DNA of 64,000 nt, taken from the NCBI RefSeq assembly GCF_019443445.1, contig NZ_CP080378.1:186001-250000 (forward strand). The letters are read 5' to 3'. The notes under the pieces are model-generated. The model did no database searches, was not told the DNA's origin, and saw only the letters and a program-made list of their open reading frames with translations. This document shows, piece after piece, positions 34,795 through 42,348 of this stretch (within the stretch, counting starts at the first letter, position 1; each line of letters begins with the position of its first letter). This DNA is from Massilia sp. PAMC28688 (GTDB lineage Bacteria; Pseudomonadota; Gammaproteobacteria; Burkholderiales; Burkholderiaceae_D). The position numbers were made by a program, and so were the translations under genes.

Positions 34795-36957
34795 ATGACT
34801 GACGCTGCAGCGACCGCACCGGGCGCCGGATCCGGCAACCATGCCCCGCCCCCCCGCAAACGCCCGATGAGCAGAAACACCAAGGTCATCCTGTGGGTGC
34901 TTGGCCTGCTCATTGCCATCCCCGCCATTGCGCTGGTGATCCTGCTGACCTACGACTGGAACAAGGCGCGTCCCTGGCTCAACGCCAAAACCAGTGAAGC
35001 GATCGGGCGCGAATTTGAAATCCGGGGCGACCTGTCGCTGACCTGGGAAAAGCCGGCCAGCCGCATGGCTGGGCGCGACAAGACCTGGCGCGACTGGATT
35101 CCCTGGCCGCACCTGGTGGCCAAGGATGTCCGGGTCGGCAATCCCGAAGGCATGGCCAGGGAAAACATGGCCCATGTGGACCAGTTCTCGTTTTCGCTCA
35201 ACCCGCTGGCCCTGCTCGACAAGCGCATCGTGGTGCCGGTGCTGCGCTTTGCCGCGCCCGATGTCAACCTGGTGCGCCTCAAGGACGGCACCAACAACTG
35301 GACCTTCAAGCACGAGAACAAGCCCTCGCCGTGGCGGCTGGACGTGGAACGGGTGGTATTCACCAAGGGCGTGGTGCGTTACCGCGACGCCATCGAGCAA
35401 GCCGACATCACGGCCGACGTCGATCTGCTCGAGCGCGATCCCACCTACGGCGTGGGCTGGAAAGTGCGCGGCACCTTCAACGACGCGCCCGTGACCGGCT
35501 CGGGCAAGGCCGGCGCCGTGCTCTCGCTCAAGCAGCAGCTCACCCCCTATCCCTTGCAGGGCGACGTGCGCATTGGCGCCGTGCGCATTGCCGCCGAGGG
35601 CACGCTGACCAAGCCCACGCGCCTGGCCGCCCTCGACTTCAAGCTCAAGCTGGCCGGACCGAGCATGGCGCGCCTGTACCCGATCATCGGGGTGGTGCTG
35701 CCGGAAACCCCGGCCTTTTCCACGGAAGGCCGCCTGCTGGCCGCGCTCGATGATGAGAGCAGCCGCTGGGACTATGACAAGTTCCGCGGCAAGGTCGGCT
35801 CCAGCGACATTGGCGGCCAGCTCGTGTACCAGACCGGCAAGCCGCGCGGCAAGCTGACCGGCAATGTCGTCTCCAGCCTGCTGCAGTTTGCCGACCTGGG
35901 CCCCCTGATTGGCGCCGACTCCAATGCCAGCAAGACTGCGCGCGGCGTGGCGCCGGTGCAGCCGTCGGGCAAGGTGCTGCCGGTGGAAACCTTCCGCACC
36001 GGGCGCTGGACTGCCATCGATGCCGACGTGCGCTATTCGGCCAGCCGCATCATCCGTGACGAAGCGCTGCCCATCCGCAAGCTGAGCACCCACCTGATTC
36101 TCAAGAACGGCGTGCTCCATCTCAATCCCCTCACCTTCGACATGGCCGGCGGCACGCTCAGTTCCGTCATCAAGCTCGATGGCAGCGGGCGCGAAGGCAA
36201 GAATGCCATCCGCGCCACGGCCAACGTCAATGCGCGCCGCATCAAGATCAAGGAACTGTTCCCCACCATTCCGGACATGCAGGCCACCATTGGCGAGATC
36301 AACGGCGACGCCCGGCTGTCGGCCACGGGCAACTCGGTGGCCTCGCTGCTGGCTGCCTCCAACGGTGAAGTCAAGACCATGATCAACCAGGGTGCCGTCA
36401 GCAAGCTGCTGCTTGAAAAGATGGGCCTCAATATCGGCAACATCATCCTGACCACCCTGTTTGGCGACAAACAGGTCAAGCTCAATTGCATGGCCACCGA
36501 CTTCGGCGTGCGCGATGGGGTGATGCAGACCCGCGTGTTCGTGGTCGACACCGAGGAAGCCTTGATCACGGCGGACGGCACCATCAACCTGGCGACCGAG
36601 CAGATCAACATGACCTTGCGTCCGCGCACCAAGGGCTTGCGCATCGTGTCGCTGCGCGCGCCGCTGTATGTGCGCGGCCCCTTCAAGCAGCCTGATGTAA
36701 GCGTGGACAAGGGTGTGCTGGCCATGAAGGCCGGCGGCGCCATTGCCCTGGGCCTGGCCGCGCCCCTGGCGGCCCTGCTGCCCCTGATCAACGCCGGACC
36801 GGGCAAGGACAGCGATTGCGCCCGCCTGCTGGCCATGGCGAGCGAAAAGCCGCAAGCCCCGCCGCCCGGCAAGACGGCAGCGAACAGTGCCGCCCGGCTC
36901 CCCATCGCAGGCCCGAATGCACAGAATGTGGTACCGCGCGCAACACGTGGCCGGTGA
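34795..36957 (+). CDS. AsmA family inner-membrane protein
   Basis: 720 residues from ATG 34795; upstream codons have no ribosome site. One N-terminal membrane helix (KVILWVLGLLIAIPAIALV) is followed by a large periplasmic region with AsmA features: a beta-rich N-part with LRFAAPDVNLVRLKDGTNNW and the C-terminal AsmA_2 part (KIKELFPTIPDMQATIGEIN, GEVKTMINQGAVSKLLLEKM, LITADGTINLATEQINMTLR). AsmA-like proteins (YhdP, TamB, YdbH relatives) form grooved bridges that move phospholipids between membranes. Under its own palindromic promoter, it fits an envelope lipid-homeostasis role. Confidence 0.92.
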   Translation: MTDAAATAPGAGSGNHAPPPRKRPMSRNTKVILWVLGLLIAIPAIALVILLTYDWNKARPWLNAKTSEAIGREFEIRGDLSLTWEKPASRMAGRDKTWRDWIPWPHLVAKDVRVGNPEGMARENMAHVDQFSFSLNPLALLDKRIVVPVLRFAAPDVNLVRLKDGTNNWTFKHENKPSPWRLDVERVVFTKGVVRYRDAIEQADITADVDLLERDPTYGVGWKVRGTFNDAPVTGSGKAGAVLSLKQQLTPYPLQGDVRIGAVRIAAEGTLTKPTRLAALDFKLKLAGPSMARLYPIIGVVLPETPAFSTEGRLLAALDDESSRWDYDKFRGKVGSSDIGGQLVYQTGKPRGKLTGNVVSSLLQFADLGPLIGADSNASKTARGVAPVQPSGKVLPVETFRTGRWTAIDADVRYSASRIIRDEALPIRKLSTHLILKNGVLHLNPLTFDMAGGTLSSVIKLDGSGREGKNAIRATANVNARRIKIKELFPTIPDMQATIGEINGDARLSATGNSVASLLAASNGEVKTMINQGAVSKLLLEKMGLNIGNIILTTLFGDKQVKLNCMATDFGVRDGVMQTRVFVVDTEEALITADGTINLATEQINMTLRPRTKGLRIVSLRAPLYVRGPFKQPDVSVDKGVLAMKAGGAIALGLAAPLAALLPLINAGPGKDSDCARLLAMASEKPQAPPPGKTAANSAARLPIAGPNAQNVVPRATRGR

Positions 36958-36969
36958 ACGGAAGATTAT

Positions 36970-37012
36970 GTGCGTTGCCGTACAGACCGGATTGTCTGGT
37001 TGGCACTACTCT
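36970..37012 (+). promoter_or_regulatory. promoter with GTRCG-N4-CGYAC site, BON lipoprotein 37082
   Basis: GTGCGTTGCCGTAC (36970-36983), 23 bases (22 if the hexamer is taken one base earlier), then TACTCT (37007-37012). The 14-mer differs by one base from the site at 23691. Confidence 0.7.
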
Positions 37013-37081
37013 GCATCTATCGGTACGGCAATTGCCTTGCCGGACGCTTGAACCAAACGCTCACCATTTAAGGAAAACAAC

Positions 37082-37393
37082 ATGAAAAACCTGCGCATCG
37101 TATCCTCCCTGTTGGCTGCAATGATGTTGACCACCGTTGTTGGCTGCGCGCCAACGGCCAAGACCGAAAGCGTTGGCGAGTACGTCGATGACAGCCTGAT
37201 CACCGCTGGCGTGAAATCGGCTTTCGCGATCGACCCAACCCTGAAGGCAACGGAAATCAACGTCGAGACCTACAAAGGTGTAGTACAGCTGAGCGGCTTT
37301 GTTGCCCAAAGCTCCGACATCGCCAACGCGACCAATGTGGCACGCAGCGTCAAGGGCGTGAAGTCGGTCAAGAACGACATCCGCATGAAGTAA
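37082..37393 (+). CDS. BON-domain lipoprotein
   Basis: 103 residues. Signal peptide with lipobox TVVGC, then a single BON domain (YVDDSLITAGVKSAF, INVETYKGVVQLSGFV, VKSVKNDIRMK). It is the paralogue of the protein at 27814, similar over its whole length. AAGGA lies before the ATG. It is cotranscribed with the glycine-zipper lipoprotein 30 bases downstream and closed by the terminator at 37671. Role by family: binds phospholipid and supports the outer membrane in osmotic stress. Confidence 0.92.
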   Translation: MKNLRIVSSLLAAMMLTTVVGCAPTAKTESVGEYVDDSLITAGVKSAFAIDPTLKATEINVETYKGVVQLSGFVAQSSDIANATNVARSVKGVKSVKNDIRMK

Positions 37394-37423
37394 TTACCTG
37401 AACAGACAGAAAAGAGGCCCCCC

Positions 37424-37645
37424 ATGAAATCGATCAAACAATTCGTCGCCACCGCATCGCTCGTCACCGTCGCACTCGGCCTGGCCGGCTGCGCAGGCAT
37501 GTCCCAGCAAGACAAGAACACCGCCATCGGCGCCGGCGCCGGTGCGGTAGTCGGTGGTGTACTGACCGGTGGCAGCCCAGTGGGCACGGTTGGCGGCGCT
37601 GCAGTTGGCGGCGTCATCGGCAACCAGGTCAAGCCAGCACGTTAA
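37424..37645 (+). CDS. OsmB-like glycine-zipper lipoprotein
   Basis: 73 residues: signal peptide with lipobox GLAGC, then MSQQDKNTAIGAGAGAVVGG and GTVGGAAVGGVIGNQVK, a glycine-zipper hairpin as in the osmotically induced lipoprotein OsmB. It is the second gene of the BON operon. Such proteins may oligomerise in the membrane through their Gly-x3-Gly ridges. Confidence 0.88.
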   Translation: MKSIKQFVATASLVTVALGLAGCAGMSQQDKNTAIGAGAGAVVGGVLTGGSPVGTVGGAAVGGVIGNQVKPAR

Positions 37646-37670
37646 TACCCCAAGTTTTGCCTGCAAATAC

Positions 37671-37699
37671 GGGCCCGCTGATGCGGGCCCTTATTTTTT
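37671..37699 (+). terminator. Rho-independent terminator of the BON/OsmB-like operon
   Basis: Stem GGGCCCGC / GCGGGCCC with a four-base loop, followed by TTATTTTTT. It separates this operon from the convergent Crp/Fnr gene. Confidence 0.92.
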
Positions 37700-37741
37700 G
37701 GTGCAGTGGAAAAACGCCGGCGCTGCGCTGCAGCCCGGCGA

Positions 37742-38476
37742 TCAGACAAAGGCAGTGGTCGATGGCACGACGGCCCCGGCATCCTTGACGATTTCGTAGC
37801 ACTTGCACGATGCGGCTGCCAGGCCGGGCACATCGAGAATCTCGATATTGCCGCGGCTGTAGATGATCAGGCCCTGCTGCTGCAAGGCGCTGGCCGCCTT
37901 GGTCACGCCCACGCGGCGCACGCCCAGCGCATGGGCCAGAAATTCGTGCGTGAGGTGGAATTTGTCGGCCTGCACCCGGTCGCGCGTGATCAGCAGCGAA
38001 CGGGCCAGGCGCGCCTCGAGCACGTGGAAGCGGCTGCACACGGCAATCTGGATGGCTTGCGCCAGCAGGCTGTCGGTGTAGCGGTACAGCACCCGCTGCA
38101 AGGCCGGATTGCGCGCGAACTCGGTGCGAAAGCGCGCGCTGCTCATGCGCGAGGCGGTGCCGGCGCGCTGCACGATGGCGCGCACCTGCGACACGTCGTG
38201 GCCAAGGGCCACCGTGGCGCCGAGCATGCCCTCGCGCCCCACCAGTCCCACTTCGAGCGTCATGCGCCCTTCGGCCACGCCGAGCAGGGAAATCAGGCTA
38301 TCGTTGGGAAAGTAGATGTGGCGAATCGGTGCGCCCGGTTCGGACAGCACTTCGCCTACCTCAAGCGGTACCGGTTCAAGCGCGTTCGCCAGGCGTGCCA
38401 GGTCGGCCGCTGGCAAGGCTGCAAGCAGCATGTTCGCGCCGGGATGTGCAACTTCGAGGGACGACACGATACTCAT
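37742..38476 (-). CDS. Crp/Fnr family transcriptional regulator
   Basis: 244 residues. Residues ~17-130 form the cyclic-nucleotide-type beta-roll (HIYFPNDSLISLLG, LVGREGMLGATVALG), ~130-160 the dimer helix, ~168-215 the helix-turn-helix (HEFLAHALGVRRVGVTKAAS). No Fnr-type Cys cluster and no cAMP-contact Arg-Ser pair is visible, so the ligand is unknown. In the recognition helix the Glu that reads TGA in Crp (181) and Fnr (209) is replaced by Val (GVRRVGVTK), which predicts a different DNA half-site. It sits in the middle of the envelope-stress block and has a matching palindrome (38618-38631) upstream. It is the best candidate to bind GTRCG-N4-CGYAC. Confidence 0.9.
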   Translation of the reverse strand: MSIVSSLEVAHPGANMLLAALPAADLARLANALEPVPLEVGEVLSEPGAPIRHIYFPNDSLISLLGVAEGRMTLEVGLVGREGMLGATVALGHDVSQVRAIVQRAGTASRMSSARFRTEFARNPALQRVLYRYTDSLLAQAIQIAVCSRFHVLEARLARSLLITRDRVQADKFHLTHEFLAHALGVRRVGVTKAASALQQQGLIIYSRGNIEILDVPGLAAASCKCYEIVKDAGAVVPSTTAFV

Positions 38477-38589
38477 GTTGTGCTCCCACTGACGCTGCGC
38501 AGATTGTCATTACGGTTAATACGGATGGCAGTCATTGGGTACGTAATCTATTGGTGGTGCGCAGATACATTTACAAACAATTTTCAATC

Positions 38590-38659
38590 AGACTACCGGT
38601 AATAATAGGTAAGGTATGTACGGTGACGCACGGAAGCGCCCGTCCCTTGACTGGACAAT
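38590..38659. promoter_or_regulatory. shared palindrome between crp/fnr-like gene and glycine-zipper gene
   Basis: One palindrome, GTACGGTGACGCAC (38618-38631), has a -10-like hexamer at exactly 22 bases on both sides: TAGTCT on the minus strand (38595-38590), toward the Crp/Fnr gene, and GACAAT on the plus strand (38654-38659), toward the glycine-zipper gene at 38756. Both hexamers are weak; leaders would be about 107 and 90 bases. It suggests self-regulation of the Crp/Fnr gene. Confidence 0.6.
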
Positions 38660-38755
38660 GGCCAGCGTCAAATTGGTATGGCGCCTGTCCTGCCAGGCGA
38701 CGCCGCCCGCGTCGCGATCGACCGTAAGACATCCAACAACAATAAAGGAAGCTCC

Positions 38756-39577
38756 ATGAACACTCCCCTCCATCACCCGCACACACCGGCCGCCCGCACG
38801 CGCCAGCATCCCATGATGATGCTGGCCGCGCTGGCCGTCATCGTGTTTTGCCTGGCCGGCACGGCAGCCATCCTGGGCTGGATTCCCAGCTCCTTCGGCG
38901 GCGCCAGCTCGGGCGAACTGACCGCCAGCGACCGCGCCGCCCTGGCCTCACGCCTGGCTGACACGGCCAGCCCGCCGCCCGGCGCCGGCAACCTGGCGCC
39001 CTCGCGTGACAATGAACGCCTGGCCCTGCTCGACAGCGAGCGCGCAAGCAGCGAGCGCCTGCACGCGGAACGCGAACGTGAACTGGCCGACCTCGAACGC
39101 GAGCGCAGCCTGGAACGCGAACGCGCGCTGGCCGATCTCGAGCGCGAGCGCGCACGCGACCGGGCACTGGCAGCGGCGCGCGAACGCGACACCGAGCCGG
39201 TCGTGCGCGAACGAGTGGCCCAGGCCGCGCCCAAGGCCACCTGCAGCAATTGCGGCCGCGTGATCGGCGTGCGTACCATCAAGCAGCGCGCCGAAGGCAG
39301 TGGCCTGGGCGCCGCCGGCGGGGCCGTGCTGGGGGGCCTGCTGGGCAACCAGATTGGTGATGGCAGTGGCCGCAAGATCGCTACCGTGGCCGGTGCCGTG
39401 GGTGGCGCCGTGGTGGGCAACCAGGTGGAAGGCAATATGAAAGCGCGCACCAGCTACCAGGTCAGCGTGCGGCTGGACAATGGCAAAGAGCGCAGCTTCA
39501 CGCTGCAAAACCTGAATGGCTTTTCCAGCGGCGACCGCATTCGCATCGTCGATGGCAGCCTGCGCCACGCCAACTGA
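38756..39577 (+). CDS. glycine-zipper 2TM protein with membrane anchor and coiled coil
   Basis: 273 residues from ATG 38756 (AAAGGAAG upstream). One N-terminal membrane helix (MLAALAVIVFCLAGTAAILG), a strongly charged Glu/Arg/Leu coiled coil (~85-150, repeats of LERERALADLERE type), a Cys pair CSNCG, a glycine zipper (GLGAAGGAVLGGLLGNQIG, ATVAGAVGGAVVGNQVEG) and the same small C-terminal beta domain as the lipoprotein at 28981 (YQVSVRLDNGKERSFTLQN, GDRIRIVDGSL). It looks like a SlyB-type module placed on an inner-membrane anchor with a periplasmic stalk. Divergent from the Crp/Fnr regulator. Confidence 0.85.
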   Translation: MNTPLHHPHTPAARTRQHPMMMLAALAVIVFCLAGTAAILGWIPSSFGGASSGELTASDRAALASRLADTASPPPGAGNLAPSRDNERLALLDSERASSERLHAERERELADLERERSLERERALADLERERARDRALAAARERDTEPVVRERVAQAAPKATCSNCGRVIGVRTIKQRAEGSGLGAAGGAVLGGLLGNQIGDGSGRKIATVAGAVGGAVVGNQVEGNMKARTSYQVSVRLDNGKERSFTLQNLNGFSSGDRIRIVDGSLRHAN

Positions 39578-39658
39578 AACAGCGCCCCTGTGCCCGCCAA
39601 GGCACATGCTTACTTTGTAAGAATATATTGCGAATAGGACAAAAAATTGGCGGGCAGT

Positions 39659-39700
39659 GTACGCTAACGTACGGAATCGGGAAGGTGAAGAATGGATACT
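39659..39700 (+). promoter_or_regulatory. promoter with GTRCG-N4-CGYAC site, Lmo0937-type gene
   Basis: GTACGCTAACGTAC (39659-39672, perfect 5-bp arms), exactly 22 bases, then GATACT (39695-39700). The leader is about 56 bases. Confidence 0.78.
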
Positions 39701-39762
39701 GCATCCATCGACTGCTGCAGGCATTGAACGGTCGTCTATAACAACCCACCGAGGACAAAATC

Positions 39763-39909
39763 ATGCTTTATACAATCGCTGTCGTACTGTTGATCCTGTG
39801 GCTGCTCGGCCTGGTCACATCCTACACCGTGGGTGGATTCATCCACATTCTGCTGGTCGTTGCCGTCATCATGATTCTGGTGCGTCTGATCAGTGGCAGA
39901 GGCATATAG
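39763..39909 (+). CDS. Lmo0937-family 48-residue membrane protein
   Basis: 48 residues: MLYTIAVVLLILWLLGLVTS, a short Tyr-Thr-Val-Gly-Gly turn and a second hydrophobic helix (FIHILLVVAVIMILVRLI). This matches the Lmo0937-type (DUF5670) tiny two-helix membrane proteins, function unknown, often stress-induced. GAGGA lies nine bases before the ATG. It has its own palindromic promoter and is followed after 106 bases by an OmpA-family gene that may be read from the same transcript. Confidence 0.88.
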   Translation: MLYTIAVVLLILWLLGLVTSYTVGGFIHILLVVAVIMILVRLISGRGI

Positions 39910-39922
39910 TTTTGCAGCACCT

Positions 39923-39992
39923 GGTCATCATGTGATGACCGATCCGTTTCGCGGTCGTGCCCGGCTGACCGCGGTGTGACAGCGAAACGGAT
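39923..39992. repeat. three nested/adjacent inverted repeats before the OmpA/glycine-zipper gene
   Basis: GGTCATCA-tg-TGATGACC at 39923-39940; an 11-bp outer pair ATCCGTTTCGC (39942-39952) / GCGAAACGGAT (39982-39992); and inside it CGCGGTC / GACCGCG (39950-39956 / 39967-39973). No T-run follows, so they are not a standard terminator; they may form a structured leader or operators for the gene at 40016. Confidence 0.7.
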
Positions 39993-40015
39993 TCAATATT
40001 CAAGGAGAACTCTAG

Positions 40016-40678
40016 ATGAAGAAAAATATTGCTAAAACATTCGTTGGGGTCGCCGTCCTCTCCCTCGCAGCCGGTTGTGCCGACATGTCGGCCACCCAGC
40101 GCGGTACCGCTACCGGTGCCGGCGTCGGTGCAGGTCTCGGTGCCATCCTGGGCGGTACCACGGGCGGCGGCGGCGGTGACCGCGCAGCCAAAGGCGCCGT
40201 GCTGGGCGGCGCGGCCGGTGCGATCATCGGCAACATCTGGTCGACCCGCATGGAAAAGCAAAAGCAGGAAATGGAAGCTGCCACGCGCGGCACCGGCATC
40301 GAGGTCAGCCAGACCTCGGACAACCGCCTCAAGCTCGCCATTCCGGCCGACGTCTCGTTCGACACCGGCCGTTCGGACATCAAGTCCAACTTCCGCCCCG
40401 TGCTTGAGCGCTTCGCCCAGACACTCAATGACAATCCGGCGACCACGGTGTCCATCATTGGCCACACCGACAGCACCGGCAGCGATGCCATCAACAATCC
40501 CCTGTCGGTCGACCGTGCCGCCCGCACCCGCGACTTCCTGGCGCAGCGCGGCGTGTCGCCTAACCGCGTGATGATCGACGGCCGTGGCGAGCGCGAGCCG
40601 ATCGCCTCCAACGACAGCGATTCCGGCCGTGCGCGCAACCGCCGCGTCGAAATCTACGTGGCAGAACGCCAGGGCTGA
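40016..40678 (+). CDS. OmpA-family lipoprotein with glycine zipper (YiaD-like)
   Basis: 220 residues, AAGGAG seven bases upstream. Lipobox SLAAGC, a glycine-zipper hairpin (TGAGVGAGLGAILGGTTGG, GAVLGGAAGAIIGNIW), a charged linker, then an OmpA C-terminal domain (VSFDTGRSDIKSNFRPVL, VSIIGHTDSTGSDAINNPLS, RARNRRVEIYV). YiaD-type proteins sit in the outer membrane and bind peptidoglycan; E. coli YiaD suppresses envelope-assembly defects. It lies 106 bases after the Lmo0937-type gene, behind three inverted repeats, and ends in a terminator. Confidence 0.92.
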   Translation: MKKNIAKTFVGVAVLSLAAGCADMSATQRGTATGAGVGAGLGAILGGTTGGGGGDRAAKGAVLGGAAGAIIGNIWSTRMEKQKQEMEAATRGTGIEVSQTSDNRLKLAIPADVSFDTGRSDIKSNFRPVLERFAQTLNDNPATTVSIIGHTDSTGSDAINNPLSVDRAARTRDFLAQRGVSPNRVMIDGRGEREPIASNDSDSGRARNRRVEIYVAERQG

Positions 40679-40700
40679 TCCCCGCGCTTGGGCGCCTATG

Positions 40701-40736
40701 AACCGGCATCACGCGTTTGCGGATGCCGGTTTTTTC
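40701..40736 (+). terminator. Rho-independent terminator after YiaD-like gene
   Basis: Stem AACCGGCATC / GATGCCGGTT, 11-base loop, T7 tail. Confidence 0.9.
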
Positions 40737-40815
40737 TTGGGCGCCCTGTGCGGCGCCGCTGGCCTGACGGTATTCCAGGCGCGAAGTTAACGATGCAAAA
40801 AGAATAAAAACTGGA

Positions 40816-40822
40816 CTACACT
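40816..40822 (+). promoter_or_regulatory. sigma-S-like -10 element CTACACT of the DUF3617 gene
   Basis: CTACACT lies 23 bases before the ATG. No palindrome of the GTRCG class is upstream. Confidence 0.45.
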
Positions 40823-40845
40823 GCAGGTTCACCCGAGGAGCCGAT

Positions 40846-41412
40846 ATGAAAACCACACTGATTGCCGCGACCCTGTTTTCCGCCGCCCTGTGCGCCGCCC
40901 AGGCGTCGGCCCAGACCCTCAGGCCCGGCCTGTGGGAAATCAGGTCCAGCACGCCCGGCGGCGCCGGCAGCGGCAAGGCCATGGCCGAGCACATGGCGCG
41001 CATGAAAAAGGAAATTGCCGCCATGCCGGCCGCGCAGCGCCAGCAGATGGAAGCGGCGCTGGCAGGCCAGGCAGCGAGCGCGCTCCAGTTCACCGACGAC
41101 GGCATGATCATGAAGCATTGCATCACCCCGGATGATGTAGCCGCAATGGACAAGCTGATCATCAAGGAAGGCGGCTGCACCACCCAGCGCTCGCCCATGA
41201 TCGGCGGCGTGGTCAAGATGAACATGAGCTGCACCACCCCGCCGTCGACCGGCAACGGCACCATTCGCTTCAGCGGCGATACCGCCTATACCATGGAGAT
41301 GACGATGAATACGCGCTTCCAGGGCCAGAACCATACCGCCAAGGTCAGCAGCTCCGGCAAGTGGCTGGCCAGCAGCTGCGGCAAGGTCAAGCCGGTGCCG
41401 CGCGCCCGATAA
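40846..41412 (+). CDS. DUF3617 family secreted protein
   Basis: 188 residues. Signal peptide (LIAATLFSAALCAAQASA, cleavage before QTLRPG), then the DUF3617 pattern LRPGLWEIRSSTPGG, a helical insert with many Met/Gln, CITPDDVAAMDK, and two further Cys (GGCTTQRS, MNMSCTTPP) that may form disulfides. The function of this periplasmic family is unknown. CGAGGAG lies upstream. Its stop codon directly abuts the stop codon of the convergent aminotransferase gene, with no base between them. Confidence 0.88.
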   Translation: MKTTLIAATLFSAALCAAQASAQTLRPGLWEIRSSTPGGAGSGKAMAEHMARMKKEIAAMPAAQRQQMEAALAGQAASALQFTDDGMIMKHCITPDDVAAMDKLIIKEGGCTTQRSPMIGGVVKMNMSCTTPPSTGNGTIRFSGDTAYTMEMTMNTRFQGQNHTAKVSSSGKWLASSCGKVKPVPRAR

Positions 41413-42249
41413 TCAGCTGGCCTCGGTAAAAGCCAGGTAGCGTTCGCGCGCGAGGGTGGCAACCGGCCCGATCGGCAGGGTGCGCTCCTCGTAGCGCACG
41501 CAGGGCGTCACCTTGCCATAGTTGCCGGTACTAAAAATCTCCAGTGCCGTGTCCAGTTCGGCCGGCTGCACGGTGCGCTCCTCCACCGCCACGCCCGCCT
41601 CGGCCAGCAAGCGCAGCACGCGCGCCCGGGTAATCCCCGCCAGGAAAGTTCCGTTGGGAACCGGGGTCACCACGGCTCCGGAGGCAGTGACAAGGAACAG
41701 GTTGGACGTGGCAAACTCCGCCACCGCGCCGGCGCTGTCGCGCACGACCGCATTGTCGAATCCCCGCGTTTTGGCCTCGCGCAGCACCCGCGTCGAGTTG
41801 GCGTACAGGGCCGAAGCCTTGGCATCGGTGGGCGCCATGTTGGCATCAGGCCGGCGCAGGGGCGACAGGCAGGCGGCAAAACCGGTAAAAGGCGGCATCG
41901 GCGCGTCGAACAGCGTGAGCGCAAAGCCGCTGTGCTGCGCTTCCGGAATGAGAAAGCCCTCACGGCCAAAGACCAGGGGACGGATATACAGATCGGCGTC
42001 CGGGGCAAAGCGCGCCACGCCTTCGCGCGAGAGCGCCTCCATTTCCTCGACCGTCACGGGGCAGCGCAGGCCAAGCCGTTCGGCTGACTGCACCACGCGC
42101 GCCAGATGCGGGCGCAGGTCGGGCAGGCGCCCGGCAATGGCGCGCGCGCCATCGAACACGGACGAGCCGAGCCACAGGCTGTGATCCATGGCCCCATACA
42201 GCGGCACATTGCCTTCCGCCCAGCTTCCCTGGTAATAGGTCAGGTACAT
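41413..42249 (-). CDS. class IV aminotransferase (branched-chain/D-amino-acid type)
   Basis: 278 residues from ATG 42249 (GGGGAAC upstream). The PLP lysine is in DAKASALYANSTRVLREA, the fold-type IV signature is VAEFATSNLFLVTASG and phosphate binding is in FLAGITRARVLRLL. YQGSWAEGNVPLYGAMDHSL at the start resembles IlvE-like enzymes. It transfers the amino group of branched-chain amino acids (or D-amino acids or aminodeoxychorismate chemistry in relatives) to 2-oxoglutarate. The sequence alone does not settle which, so no symbol is given. Divergent from the phospholipase D gene. Confidence 0.86.
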   Translation of the reverse strand: MYLTYYQGSWAEGNVPLYGAMDHSLWLGSSVFDGARAIAGRLPDLRPHLARVVQSAERLGLRCPVTVEEMEALSREGVARFAPDADLYIRPLVFGREGFLIPEAQHSGFALTLFDAPMPPFTGFAACLSPLRRPDANMAPTDAKASALYANSTRVLREAKTRGFDNAVVRDSAGAVAEFATSNLFLVTASGAVVTPVPNGTFLAGITRARVLRLLAEAGVAVEERTVQPAELDTALEIFSTGNYGKVTPCVRYEERTLPIGPVATLARERYLAFTEAS

Positions 42250-42348
42250 GGTGTTCCCCAAAAAATAGTCTGCGGCGAGTGTATCAAAATGGCGCGGAAA
42301 CGGAACGTGTCGCATTTTCGGCGCTAAAAAGGATTCTGGGCAACATCG

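Noticed and set aside
34780..36855. 691-codon open frame on the minus strand opposite asmA
   Set aside because: Antisense to a well-supported AsmA gene; no domain and no ribosome site.
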